The notes: a model not told the origin generated them from the sequence alone. A stretch of DNA of 64,000 bases from Bacillus sp. AFS088145 (GCF_002564465.1 NZ_NUUX01000039.1:40645-104644), one strand, 5' to 3'. Shown: positions 17,990-26,573, counted from the stretch's first letter. Program-made: numbers and translations.

Positions 17990-18106
17990 TTCTACTTATG
18001 GGATATCAAAAAAGGTCGGAGAACATTTAATCCCATATCTAACTTAAGCTATTTATTTGTTAGTACAATTATGTTTGTTTATTTACCTTAACTGATATTT
18101 TGTTTC

Positions 18107-18166
18107 AAAAAAAAACGACTAAAAAGTCGGTCAAATTGTGCAACTAAGTATTTCTTAGTTCAATAA
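18107..18166 (-). repeat. Orphan 3'-end palindrome plus terminator module
   Basis: On the minus strand TTGAACTAAG...CTTAGTTGCA forms a palindrome, followed by CGACT...AGTCG and nine T residues. It has the same order as other copies in the window but no gene ends just upstream of it on that strand, suggesting its gene was lost. Confidence 0.55.
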
Positions 18167-18322
18167 AATTTATTAAGAAGTTATCTAGTTAATTCCCCAA
18201 AATAGACTAATCCTCATTTTTCTTATAAAGGATACCTTTTATTTCCAAATTTTTAATAGCAATTTTATCTAAAAAATAACACAAAATAGATATATTCTAA
18301 ACATCGGAGTTGACATATAGTT

Positions 18323-19165
18323 GTGAAAAAAGTATTTTTTATTGTAATCTTGTCCCTTTCATTAATTTGCTTTGCAGATTTTACTTACGCTAAGACAGAC
18401 AAACCAGTACTCACCCCAATTAGCTTTCAAATAGAAATTCAGGATTGGGAAGCTGTTAACAAAATAATCCCAAAATACTCGTTGTTCACTGTAATCGATG
18501 TGGAAAGCGGCAAAAGCTTTAATGTTCAAAGAAGAGCTGGTAGTAGGCATGCAGATGTGCAGCCTTTAACAAGAGATGATACAAGGATAATGAAGGAAAT
18601 ATACGACGGGAACTGGAGTTGGAGAAGAAGGGCTGTATTAATTTTAGCTGATGATAACCTAATTCCTGCTTCCATGCACGGAATGCCACATGGTGCAGGT
18701 TCGCTTCCAAACGGTTTCTGTGGTCATTTTTGCATTCATTTTATGGGAAGCACGACACATCGGACAGGTAAAGCAGACTTTTCCCATCATTTGATGATCC
18801 TTAAAGCTGCTGGGAAGATTAATGAATATATGAATAACCTTCCACCGTCCCAACTGCTAAATGTTTTATTCGTAACGATTAAAAACAGAGATAAAGGCTT
18901 GGTTAAAAATATTGCCATAAGTAATCAAAAAAATATTAAAAAAGAGCTTAAGAAAATAGAAAAAATTGAAGCTATACAGTGGACTTTGCCCCAAACAAAG
19001 AAATCAGGGCCATCCTCTTTAGCAACTGAAATCCCAGTTGAGGTTATTCTTTTTATAAAAAATAAAGGTCGGTTAAGGACCAAACTTTCTTTTACCTTGG
19101 TGAGAACGTCACCGATTTCTCCTTGGAAAGTGAATATCGACCCTTTGTTTTCAAGTATTAACTAG
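18323..19165 (+). CDS. Secreted protein with GHFCIHF motif
   Basis: An exported protein of 280 residues. A signal peptide (residues 1-23, MKK then a hydrophobic core, ending TYA before KT) is clear. The central segment holds MHGMPHG (about 118-124) and NGFCGHFCIHFMGSTTH (about 130-146); the clustered His and Cys residues recall, but do not match exactly, the HG...HGCxR active site of YkuD L,D-transpeptidases, so a cell-wall role is only a suggestion. The C-terminal part is lysine-rich with beta-type sequence. The start is GTG at 18323 with a weak, distant GGAG, so expression may be low. A strong bidirectional terminator follows. Confidence 0.62.
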   Translation: MKKVFFIVILSLSLICFADFTYAKTDKPVLTPISFQIEIQDWEAVNKIIPKYSLFTVIDVESGKSFNVQRRAGSRHADVQPLTRDDTRIMKEIYDGNWSWRRRAVLILADDNLIPASMHGMPHGAGSLPNGFCGHFCIHFMGSTTHRTGKADFSHHLMILKAAGKINEYMNNLPPSQLLNVLFVTIKNRDKGLVKNIAISNQKNIKKELKKIEKIEAIQWTLPQTKKSGPSSLATEIPVEVILFIKNKGRLRTKLSFTLVRTSPISPWKVNIDPLFSSIN

Positions 19166-19173
19166 GATGAGAC

Positions 19174-19207
19174 AATTAGAAGGGCTACCTTAGTAGCCCT
19201 TCTAATT
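19174..19207. terminator. Bidirectional terminator
   Basis: A perfect 14-bp stem (AATTAGAAGGGCTA with TAGCCCTTCTAATT) around a six-base loop, between the plus-strand secreted protein gene and the minus-strand pseudogene at 19224. Confidence 0.85.
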
Positions 19208-19223
19208 AATGCATATGTATTCC

Positions 19224-19421
19224 TTAAAGTTCTGTACTTTTATATATTACTAAAATCTTGAATACTGTTCTAAATATAGAAATAACTAACGAGATTATTA
19301 GCAACCAAAAGTAAAAATCGTAATCATGTTCTGACCATATTGAAACAATCACAAAGGTAAATAATAAAATAGCTCCTATACTTTTTCATTCGTATGTTAC
19401 TATAGACTTTAATTTATTCAT
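19224..19421 (-). pseudogene. Small membrane protein with one in-frame stop
   Basis: AGGGG followed by ATG at 19421 opens a 65-codon frame: MNKLKSIVTYE, then a TGA at 19386-19388, then KSIGAILLFTFVIVSIW and FYFWLLIISLVISIF to a TAA at 19224. Apart from the one TGA (one base from CGA arginine) the frame is clean and encodes two membrane helices. Either a recent nonsense mutation or a sequence error. No family recognised. Confidence 0.6.
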
Positions 19422-19494
19422 TGTTGATTCCCCTTTTTTTCCTCAACAAGTTATTCCATTTTACCGTGTGCTTTACTTCTCTCATTAAAAAAAC

Positions 19495-19752
19495 TTAGCT
19501 AATGATCTTTAACTTTTGTTTTTTCCTTAAAAATTCAACTAATGCTAAAATCGATAGGCCTATTATTACCGTTATGATATGAAAAACCCATTTCTTTTCA
19601 TCAGGAATATTGTCTTTTATAATCCCATAACCTGCTATAAATGAATTTGAACCAATAAAATAGTTCATTCCATTACCAATTAATATGTACTTTCTATAAA
19701 AATAATAAGATGCAAATATAAAAAATACAAAAAATAATATATCAAAAATCAC
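19495..19752 (-). CDS. Small hydrophobic membrane protein
   Basis: 85 residues, unassigned. Two or three hydrophobic helices (about 3-20, a weaker one near 30-45, and 56-73) are linked by NIPDEKK and end in a lysine-rich tail RKKQKLK, which would lie in the cytoplasm. An ATG with GGGAGAAAAATTG upstream supports translation. It lies among other small accessory genes, two of which are broken, so it may itself be of little use to the cell. Confidence 0.5.
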   Translation of the reverse strand: MIFDILFFVFFIFASYYFYRKYILIGNGMNYFIGSNSFIAGYGIIKDNIPDEKKWVFHIITVIIGLSILALVEFLRKKQKLKIIS

Positions 19753-19888
19753 AATTTTTCTCCCTATTTAATTGAGTATTTTTAAAGTCGTTTTATTTAA
19801 TTTAATTTTTGTAATGTGTTATTTCAATTAGAACTTTCTTTATATGTTTTATTACATATTTTCTGTACTTCGATTATACCATTTTTTT

Positions 19889-20551
19889 CTAATGATTCTT
19901 TCCTTCGACTACTATATCTTCAGCTACAATCTTAAATTCTATAAACGGAATGTCGAATAGGACATGAAGTTCAAAGCCTGATTTTGCTGGATAAACTTCA
20001 TCGTAAAGCCAAAAACCACCTTTAATATTCTCAGGCATAATTATTTCATTAACTCCCAAAATAGTAAGTTTGATTTCAGAAAAATCATTAAATCCCCCTT
20101 CGCAATCTAAATTAATAACAAATGTATCGGTTGTAGGATTTTCAATAGATTTTACATTTTAATCATGTAATGAAATCTCATTTAATTTTACAATGTTTAA
20201 TGGAAGTAAATCTTTACTCGAGTTATAGATTGATAGATACTCTTTATCCATATCCTCCATTTGCTGGTTGTATTCGTCCTTCCAATTATTAATCATATTT
20301 CTAAGTTTTTCCGATGGATACGATGTATTCAATGATCCATCATTAATATATTGATGGAACGGCTCAGGAAGAAATTTTAGCAAATCATTTTTTAAAATTT
20401 CTAAGTCTTCTTTACGGTTTTTAATATAATCTCTTCCATACGATTCAAAATTCTTAATAGATTCATCCCATTCTTCTTTTGTTTCTGGAAAGGACAAGAA
20501 GAAACCATATACTTGCATTTTGTTGTACCAGTCTTTTGAATAATATTTCAT
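19889..20551 (-). pseudogene. DUF4085-family protein split by one in-frame stop
   Basis: The 130-residue open frame starting MKYYSKDWYNKMQ at 20551 ends with SLHD and TAA at 20159, but exactly the same frame continues for 89 more codons, starting NVKSIENPTTDTFVINLDCEGGF and including GFELHVLFDIPFIEFKIVAEDIVVE, to TAG at 19889. The joined product, about 220 residues, is the size and pattern of full-length DUF4085 proteins of Bacillaceae. Hence one nonsense codon divides a single gene. The downstream part has no start codon or ribosome site of its own near the break. Function of DUF4085 is unknown. Readthrough cannot be excluded. Confidence 0.75.
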
Positions 20552-20636
20552 TTATTTAATCTCCATTTCGCAGAAAAGTCTCATTAAAGTTTTGAGGATT
20601 TTTGCTTACTACATTGAATTTCAGATACTAAAATAA

Positions 20637-20690
20637 AAAAAGCCATAAATTGTTGCTCATGATCTTCAACTATAAGCGTGATAAGTCAAA
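20637..20690 (-). repeat. Decayed 3'-end palindrome/terminator module
   Basis: On the minus strand GACTTATCAC...ATAGTTGAAG is followed by AGCAAC...ATGGCTTTTTTT. It keeps the order of the dispersed module but with mismatches, and lies 3' of the SRPBCC gene after that gene's own terminator. Confidence 0.35.
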
Positions 20691-20692
20691 AA

Positions 20693-20725
20693 AAGAGAAT
20701 GATTCAAAATCATCATTCTCTTTAT
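20693..20725 (-). terminator. Terminator of SRPBCC gene
   Basis: AAAGAGAATGAT and ATCATTCTCTTT pair perfectly around an eight-base loop; on the minus strand the stem is followed by TTTTGAC. Confidence 0.8.
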
Positions 20726-20731
20726 ATCTAT

Positions 20732-21157
20732 TTATATGTTTGTTTGTTCTGCATATTTTTTAAAATTGTCTAGAATTGCTTGCCATCCTTGTTGTTGAAA
20801 CTCAACAGGATTAGTTGTTTCAGGATCGAATGTTTCAATTACTTCCGTTTCGTTTCCTTTACCATTAAATGTGATATTAACCTTTCTTCCATCACCTAGA
20901 GTATATGCGATAACCTCATATTTTTTTACTTCATCATAAGTCCCACCAAAGTCGAAACCAAAACTGCCATCTTTTGCTTCCATTCTTGAACAGAATTCTC
21001 CGCCAACTCGTAAGTCATTTACTGCAAATGGTGTATGCCAGTCGACTGAAGGACTATTCCATTTTTTAATATGTTCAGGTTCTGTCCAAAATTCCCATAC
21101 TTTTTCGATTGATGCACTAATAGTTGCTTTTACAGTTACTTTTTTAAAAGTTTCCAT
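20732..21157 (-). CDS. SRPBCC / AHSA1-like protein
   Basis: Cytosolic START-fold protein of the activator-of-Hsp90-ATPase-1-like group, about 141 residues. The N-terminal TVKATISASIEKVWEFWTEPEHIKKWN and the C-terminal NPVEFQQQGWQAILDNFKKY helix are diagnostic; between them lie the beta strands RVGGEFCSRMEAKDG. These proteins bind hydrophobic ligands in a deep cavity; the physiological ligand is unknown. I place the start at ATG 21157, which has GAGAGGCGG upstream; the open frame reaches 15 codons further but without a ribosome site. Monocistronic with a clean terminator. Confidence 0.82.
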   Translation of the reverse strand: METFKKVTVKATISASIEKVWEFWTEPEHIKKWNSPSVDWHTPFAVNDLRVGGEFCSRMEAKDGSFGFDFGGTYDEVKKYEVIAYTLGDGRKVNITFNGKGNETEVIETFDPETTNPVEFQQQGWQAILDNFKKYAEQTNI

Positions 21158-21376
21158 TTCAATACCGCCTCTCTTGATTCCAATATTTATTAAGTTAATC
21201 AATAATTGTGGCTAACTATATTGTATACGTTTTCAATAAATCATTCTATCTATTCATTTTTTTCTTTTCTATCAATGTTTTTAGACTACCAAAACAGGTT
21301 TAATTTTTTTAATAAAATATATAATTTAATGGGTAAAATATAAAGAGTTTATCAGAGAAATGCAAAGAAAGGATGG

Positions 21377-21559
21377 ATGAAGATGGAGAATTTAGAAAAA
21401 AACTCCCCTAAAACAAGCATTAATTGTCCAAACTGTAATTCAAACGTTTCCATTAAAGAAGAAAATTCAAATATTAGTGACGAAATTCAAGAACATTATT
21501 TATATGAGTGCCCAAATTGTGGAAAACCAGACCTTTTTTATAATAAGAAGGAATTTTAA
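21377..21559 (+). CDS. Small zinc-ribbon protein
   Basis: 60 residues with two CxxC knuckles, CPNC (about 18-21) and CPNC (about 45-48), spaced by 23 residues, which would bind one zinc ion as a ribbon. The rest is polar, with DEIQEHYLYE between the knuckles. The start is preceded by AGAAAGGATGG. A strong terminator begins at its stop codon. No specific family recognised; such orphans may be RNA- or protein-binding adapters. Confidence 0.6.
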   Translation: MKMENLEKNSPKTSINCPNCNSNVSIKEENSNISDEIQEHYLYECPNCGKPDLFYNKKEF

Positions 21560-21586
21560 AAACGACTCTTATGAGTCGTTTTTTCA
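21559..21586 (+). terminator. Terminator of zinc-ribbon gene
   Basis: AAAACGACTC and GAGTCGTTTT form a 10-bp stem with a four-base loop and a T tail, starting at the last base of the stop codon. Confidence 0.85.
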
Positions 21587-21873
21587 AAATAAACATAAAA
21601 GGAAAGGAACTGCACTGTCCTTTTAATAATTGATCTTTATCAGCTATTCAATAGGTGAACAAGGACTTTTAATTAATCTCCTACTGCAACAACTTGTTTT
21701 CCTGTTTCTAATGCATTTAAGCAGAGTACCTTTATGGTGATCCTACTAATTTTGCAATAAGATCTGGAAAGGGGTATTTCCATTTATTTTCCATCCTCAC
21801 TCCCCCCCCTAACATGAACAATAAAAGCATAGTAAACTCAGTTATTCTAGTAAAAATTGATTAGATTCTAGAA
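21587..21873. other. Intergenic, no gene seen
   Basis: Short broken frames are present on the minus strand (one reads MENKWKYPFPDLIAKLVG then stops) but none that I can assign. A C-run at 21803-21809 is a possible sequence-error site. Probably decayed coding DNA. Confidence 0.3.
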
Positions 21874-22124
21874 TTAAAAACCATTGAAAACAAAATAAAT
21901 GCACACCAAAAGCCATGGAATAACAGGATGCATCCATTTTGAAAACAAATTTATAATCAAAAAACAGAATAATAAAATCAAAAAAGAAGAATACCTGTGA
22001 TAAATCAATTCAATACCAGCAATAATCACTGGTACAAAAATTATCCCTACCAGTAATTCAGCTAGATCATATCGTCTAGGATTTTTTTAGAAATCCAATT
22101 TCCATACTTCTTTAATAAAGACAT
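21874..22124 (-). pseudogene. Frameshifted membrane protein
   Basis: GAGGTG precedes ATG at 22124; the frame reads MSLLKKYGNWISKK, then a one-base loss in the A/T run at 22082-22088 shifts it. The restored frame continues RYDLAELLVGIIFVPVIIAG, then SFLILLFCFLIINLFSKW and PVIPWLLVCIYFVFNGF to TAA at 21874, giving about 83 residues with three hydrophobic helices. A homopolymer slip, natural or technical, is the only lesion. No family recognised. Confidence 0.55.
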
Positions 22125-22350
22125 TTTCTCAACACCTCAAATTTTATTATTCGCTGTTTACTTATAGTAAAGTACTGTATTTTTGATTCATCGGGATTAT
22201 ATGAATCAATTTTGAATCTTAATGCGAATAGGGCATTAAACAATAAATAAATACCTACCAATGAAATAGAAATTAATTTATAATCTCCTATTAACTAACA
22301 ATTTATCATTTATTAAACCTTCCTTTTACAACTGAACAGTCATTTACTAG

Positions 22351-22414
22351 AATAAAAAAAAGCTACCGAAGCAGCTTTAGGTTGTTCAACTAATGCACTT
22401 CACTAGTTGAAAAA
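22351..22414 (-). repeat. 3'-end palindrome plus terminator module, best copy
   Basis: On the minus strand TTCAACTAGTG...TGCATTAGTTGAA is a long palindrome; it is followed by AAAGCTGC...GGTAGCTTTTTTTT, a terminator. It begins about 35 bases after the stop of the 70-residue membrane protein gene. This is the clearest copy of the dispersed 3'-end module. Confidence 0.7.
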
Positions 22415-22451
22415 GAATTTAGATTTTAATAAAGCTTAATATTAATTTCAT

Positions 22452-22664
22452 TCAATTTTTTTCATTTTCATCAGTATTAAATAAATCAGATAAAGGATTT
22501 TGGATTGAATTGAAATATGTTGAAAACATATTAAGAATCCCTACAACGAATAAGATCCAACCAAAGCCTCTCAGTATAATAGGTCCAACAAAATTAGTAA
22601 AATAAGTTAGCGTTACAATTAATAGACCAAATATTATGTACATTGCACTGACTGGATTTTTCAT
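22452..22664 (-). CDS. Small two-helix membrane protein
   Basis: About 70 residues from ATG 22664, which follows AGGAGAAG; the open frame extends 23 codons further upstream but without a ribosome site. Two hydrophobic helices (about residues 6-22 and 29-48) are followed by a polar tail with DLFNTDENEKN, likely cytoplasmic. No family recognised. The gene is followed by the palindrome/terminator module at 22351-22414. Confidence 0.55.
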   Translation of the reverse strand: MKNPVSAMYIIFGLLIVTLTYFTNFVGPIILRGFGWILFVVGILNMFSTYFNSIQNPLSDLFNTDENEKN

Positions 22665-22841
22665 CTTTACTTCTCCTAAATGTATATGTAATTTGAATTT
22701 TATTTTATCATAAAGTAAAAAAATGGTAATCAATCAAAAGACTCATGAAAAACAGCAACTCCCATTGGTACTATTCTGCCATTGACTTAAAACAAAAAAA
22801 CCAAGATTAGCAGTTTATGAACTTCACATGCGTTAGATCAA

Positions 22842-23274
22842 TTAAATGCTTATTGTCCCCTCACTCCACCATATTAAGAATTCCTCCAAATAAGGAGCAA
22901 TCCATGTACGACTATCATCTTCATGATTCCAAACAAATATATTATTACTTTGAATGTCTCCATTTACAATAGAGAAACCGAATAAGTCACCATTACCTGC
23001 ATCACCAAAAAATAATAAACAGTCGAAAGGCATGTACGTATCCTTAAAGACTTCGTCAGTTCTTCGATCAACATTTTCTTCTATTATTTGTCGACCAAAT
23101 TCTAACACCTTCAACATCAATCCCATTAGTTTCTTTTAGAAAGTTGACTAGTTCGTTCGGTAGTTCAAGATTAAATTTAATTTGAATTTCTTCTATCTGT
23201 TTTTGAGTTGCTGACTCATTAAATTCAGCTTCTTCAGAAATATTTTTTATTAAGTCTTTCCACATAGATTTCAT
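22842..23274 (-). pseudogene. SMI1/KNR4-family protein, frameshifted
   Basis: Two overlapping frames make one protein. The first (from ATG 23274) gives MKSMWKDLIKNI, then ATQKQIEEIQIKFNLELP and NELVNFLKETNGIDVEGV, the N-terminal SMI1/KNR4 pattern; the second gives FGRQIIEENVDRRTDE, then PFDCLLFFGDAGNGDLFGF and FVWNHEDDSRTWIAPYLEEFLIWW, its C-terminal pattern. They join near 23095-23110 by a single-base frame change. Full length is about 143 residues, the usual size. SMI1/KNR4 proteins often act as immunity proteins for contact-dependent toxins; no toxin gene is near, so this is an orphan and probably inactive. Confidence 0.75.
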
Positions 23275-23344
23275 ACCTTCCCATACAAATTTTATTCCAA
23301 ATTATAACATTGCTTCTTTCACTCAATTGCCTTTGAAAACAAAA

Positions 23345-23376
23345 AAAGCAGGAGAACAAGTTTATTCCCTGCTCTT
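23345..23376 (-). terminator. Terminator after the acyl-CoA degradation operon
   Basis: On the minus strand AGCAGGGAA and TTCTCCTGCT pair around the loop and are followed by seven T residues, about 20 bases past the SDR stop at 23396. Confidence 0.7.
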
Positions 23377-23395
23377 CCTGCCTCTGATGTCATTC

Positions 23396-24166
23396 TTATT
23401 TTGGCTGCATACGAATTGCACCGTCTAAACGGATAACTTCACCATTTAACATTGGATTTTCAACAATGCTTTTTGCTAAGTGTGCGTATTCTGATGGCTT
23501 ACCTAGACGGGATGGGAATGGAACCATATTTCCTAATGATTCTCTAGCTTTTTCTGGTAATACATCAAACATTGGTGTTTCAAATATTCCAGGAGCAATA
23601 CTCATCACTCTGATGCCGTATCTTGATAAATCCCTAGCAATTGGTAATGTCATTCCAGCTACTGCACTTTTTGATGCACCGTAAGCTGCTTGCCCCATTT
23701 GGCCATCAAATGCTGCTACTGAAGCGGTGTTAATAATAACACCTCTTTCACCAAATTCATTTGGTTCATTGTTAATCATTTGTTCAGCTGCTAAACGAAT
23801 AACGTTAAATGTACCAACTAAGTTTACATTTATGATTTTTTGGAAAGATTCTAATGAATGAATTCCGTCTCTTTTAATTACTTTTTCAGCTAAAACAATA
23901 CCTGCGCAGTTTACTACTGTATTGATTGAACCATATTTAGTTAAAACATTTGCAATAGAATTTTTTACGCTTTCCTCTGAAGATACATCTGTTTTTTCAA
24001 AACAAACATTGTCTTCACCCAATTCAGAAATTAAGCTAGCAGCTCTTTCTTCATTTAAATCGAAAATAGCAGCCTTCCCACCATTTTCTACGATCATTTT
24101 AACTGTACCTGCACCTAGACCTGATGCTCCACCTGTAACGATTGCTATACTATCACGAATATTCAT
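23396..24166 (-). CDS. SDR-family 3-hydroxyacyl-CoA dehydrogenase-like
   Basis: NAD-dependent short-chain dehydrogenase of 256 residues. [15 protein letters not shown] (about 11-25) is the cofactor motif and FDLNEER the ribose-binding acidic strand. The catalytic set is [10 protein letters not shown] (Ser) and YGASKSAV (Tyr, Lys). [15 protein letters not shown] and the C-terminal [17 protein letters not shown] match the type-II 3-hydroxyacyl-CoA dehydrogenase (HSD17B10-like) group. Placed 30 bases downstream of a thiolase and in the same operon as an acyl-CoA dehydrogenase, it would oxidise 3-hydroxyacyl-CoA in beta-oxidation or branched acyl-CoA breakdown. Confidence 0.85.
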   Translation of the reverse strand: MNIRDSIAIVTGGASGLGAGTVKMIVENGGKAAIFDLNEERAASLISELGEDNVCFEKTDVSSEESVKNSIANVLTKYGSINTVVNCAGIVLAEKVIKRDGIHSLESFQKIINVNLVGTFNVIRLAAEQMINNEPNEFGERGVIINTASVAAFDGQMGQAAYGASKSAVAGMTLPIARDLSRYGIRVMSIAPGIFETPMFDVLPEKARESLGNMVPFPSRLGKPSEYAHLAKSIVENPMLNGEVIRLDGAIRMQPK

Positions 24167-24196
24167 TTTTTTAATCCCCCAGTTTGTTGTTGGTTA

Positions 24197-25348
24197 TTAA
24201 TTTAATCTCTCAATAATCGTTGCATTTGCCATACCATGGCCTTCACAGATCGCTTGTAATCCATAGCGTCCGCCTGTTTTCTCTAAAGCATTACACAAAG
24301 TAACCATAACCCTTGCACCACTTGCACCAAGTGGGTGACCTAACGCGATCGCTCCACCGAATATATTTAATTTTTCAAATGGTACATTTAATTCTTTTTG
24401 CCAGGCTAAAGGAACTGCGGCAAATGCTTCATTTATTTCAAACAAATCGATTTGATCGATAGTTAAACCACATTTATGTAGAACTTTTTGAGTTGCTTGA
24501 ATTGGCCCTGTTAACATTAATTGGGGGTCTGATCCTACAACCGTTCTCCCAATAATTCGAAACTTTGGCTTAAATCCTAATTGATGAGCTCTTTCTTTAC
24601 TCATTAAAAGTAATCCTGCCGCTCCATCACTAATTTGACTTGCATTTCCAGCAGTAACCGAACCATTTTCAGTAAATGCTGGTCTTAAAGTAGATAATTT
24701 CTCAATAGAAGAGTTTTCTCTCGGTCCTTCATCTTTCGTAACTTTAACAAGCTCACCTTCTTGATTCGTAACAGAAACTGCAACAATTTCGTCTTCAAAA
24801 TAGCCTTGTTTCATTGCTTTTAATGCTTTTTGATGGCTATTATACGCAAATTCATCTTGTTCACTTCGACTGATATTCCACTTTTCATTTATGCGTTCTG
24901 CTGAGATTCCTTGGTTAAAGTCACCAAATTTATTCGTTAGTTTTTCATTCCATTTTGAACCTTTTAAATTTGAAAACATTGGTACACGTGTCATACTTTC
25001 TACACCAGCTGCAATGACAATGTCCATATCTCCACTTAAAATGGCTTGTGATGCAAAATGGACAGATTGTTGACTTGATCCGCATTGTCGGTCAATTGTA
25101 ACTCCAGGCACTTCAATTGGTAGACCTGCTAATAAAGCAGCAACTCTACCAATATCACCAGCCTGTTCACCAATTTGAGTAACGCAGCCCATAATCACAT
25201 CATCTATTTCTTTTGGATCAAATTCATTTCGACTTACTAATTCCTTTAGTACAATTGCAGCTAAGTCATCAGGTCTTGTTTCGCTAAAGCTGCCGCCTCT
25301 TTTACCAATAGGTGTTCTTAAAGCATCAACAATAACTACGTCTCTCAT
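24197..25348 (-). CDS. Thiolase (acetyl-CoA acyltransferase)
   Basis: Cleaves 3-ketoacyl-CoA with CoA, or the reverse condensation. The nucleophile cysteine is in TIDRQCGSSQQSVHF (about residue 87); the catalytic histidine is in INEAFAAVPLA/GGAIALGHPLGASGAR, and the second cysteine is in ICEGHGMANATI near the C-terminus. At 383 residues it is a normal tetrameric thiolase. Middle gene of acyl-CoA dehydrogenase, thiolase, SDR with gaps of about 30 bases, so it is degradative by context. Chain-length choice (FadA-like or acetoacetyl-CoA) is not fixed by sequence. Confidence 0.9.
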   Translation of the reverse strand: MRDVVIVDALRTPIGKRGGSFSETRPDDLAAIVLKELVSRNEFDPKEIDDVIMGCVTQIGEQAGDIGRVAALLAGLPIEVPGVTIDRQCGSSQQSVHFASQAILSGDMDIVIAAGVESMTRVPMFSNLKGSKWNEKLTNKFGDFNQGISAERINEKWNISRSEQDEFAYNSHQKALKAMKQGYFEDEIVAVSVTNQEGELVKVTKDEGPRENSSIEKLSTLRPAFTENGSVTAGNASQISDGAAGLLLMSKERAHQLGFKPKFRIIGRTVVGSDPQLMLTGPIQATQKVLHKCGLTIDQIDLFEINEAFAAVPLAWQKELNVPFEKLNIFGGAIALGHPLGASGARVMVTLCNALEKTGGRYGLQAICEGHGMANATIIERLN

Positions 25349-25377
25349 AAATTTAATCCTCCAATTTTAAGTCTAGA

Positions 25378-26526
25378 TTAATTTAATCCCATTTGTTTTG
25401 CGATAATAGTCTTCATAATTTCATTTGTCCCTGCGTAAATTGACATGATCTGAATATCTCTGAAACGTCTAGCAATCTCGTATTCTTCCATATATCCATA
25501 TCCACCATGTAATTGAAGACACTCTGAAGCTACTTTTTTACCTAAATCTGTAATCCACCATTTTGCCATTGATACTTGTTTAACAACATTTACGCCTTCC
25601 ATATGCTTATAAATTAAGTCCTCAATGAACGTACGACCAATTTCAATTTCAGTAGCCAATTCTACAAGTTTAAATTGAGTATTTTGGAACCCAGCAATTG
25701 ATTTTCCAAATGCTTTTCTACTTTTCACATACTCAGTTGTCACTTTTAGCATTTCTTCAGCTGATACTAATGCTTCTAAAGCAACTACTAATCTTTCTTG
25801 CTGTAATTTTTCCATTAAGTAATAGAAGCCTTTTCCTTCTTCTCCTAATAAATTCTTTACAGGTACTTTAGCATCTTGGAAAATTAATTCAGCCGTATCT
25901 TGGCTATGAAGTCCTACTTTATTCAATTTCTTCCCTCTAGAAAACCCAACTGTATCTTTTTCGACAACTAGCAAGCTTATTCCTTTATGAGCAGGTCGAA
26001 TTGTTGTATCAGTTTTAACTGCAATAATAATAAGGTCTGAATGAATACCATTCGTAATAAACGTTTTCTCACCGTTAACGATATAGTATTCCCCTTCTTT
26101 TACCGCAGTTGTTTTAATATTTGCTAAATCTGATCCAGCACCTGGTTCAGTCATGGCAACTGCACTAATATATTCACCTGAGATACATTTAGGCAACCAT
26201 TCCATTTTTTGCTCTTCATTTGCATAAGCAGTCAAATAAGGTACAACAATATCATTGTGTAATGCTACACCAACTAAACTTGAACCAACTTTCTCAAGTT
26301 CCTCTATAATAATGACTGAATAGCCAAAGTCTACACCTAAACCACCATATTTTTCGTCAACATATGGACACAAAAATCCTTCATTTCCTAATTTATACCA
26401 GAATTCTCTAGGAATCATTTTGTTTTGTTCCCACTCTTCATAGAATGGTACAGCTTCTTTTTGTAAGAACTTTCTAAGAGCCGTGCGGAAGATTTCATGT
26501 TCTCTAGTTAAGTAAGAATGTTTCAT
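25378..26526 (-). CDS. Acyl-CoA dehydrogenase
   Basis: FAD enzyme making trans-2-enoyl-CoA. About 382 residues from ATG 26526, which follows GGGGGG; the frame reaches nine codons further without a ribosome site. Signature I AMTEPGAGSDLANIKT and signature II QLHGGYGYMEEYEIARRFRDIQ are both present, and the C-terminal IYAGTNEIMK contains the catalytic-base glutamate position. It resembles general/long-chain dehydrogenases of degradation operons. First gene of the three-gene unit; a cre-like sequence lies just upstream. An electron-transfer flavoprotein is not in the window. Confidence 0.9.
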   Translation of the reverse strand: MKHSYLTREHEIFRTALRKFLQKEAVPFYEEWEQNKMIPREFWYKLGNEGFLCPYVDEKYGGLGVDFGYSVIIIEELEKVGSSLVGVALHNDIVVPYLTAYANEEQKMEWLPKCISGEYISAVAMTEPGAGSDLANIKTTAVKEGEYYIVNGEKTFITNGIHSDLIIIAVKTDTTIRPAHKGISLLVVEKDTVGFSRGKKLNKVGLHSQDTAELIFQDAKVPVKNLLGEEGKGFYYLMEKLQQERLVVALEALVSAEEMLKVTTEYVKSRKAFGKSIAGFQNTQFKLVELATEIEIGRTFIEDLIYKHMEGVNVVKQVSMAKWWITDLGKKVASECLQLHGGYGYMEEYEIARRFRDIQIMSIYAGTNEIMKTIIAKQMGLN

Positions 26527-26554
26527 AATAAGCCCCCCAAAATATTTAATCACT

Positions 26555-26573
26555 TTGTTAAAACGCTTACAAT
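26555..26573. promoter_or_regulatory. cre-like site upstream of acyl-CoA dehydrogenase
   Basis: TTAAAACGCTTACAA matches the CcpA consensus TGNAARCGNWWWCA in its right half and centre, with mismatch at the left TG. CcpA repression of fatty-acid degradation operons is known in Bacillus; this single degenerate site is weak evidence. Confidence 0.3.

Noticed and set aside
18362-18853. Three short minus-strand ORFs opposite the secreted protein
   Set aside because: Overlapping shadows of a good plus-strand gene without ribosome sites.
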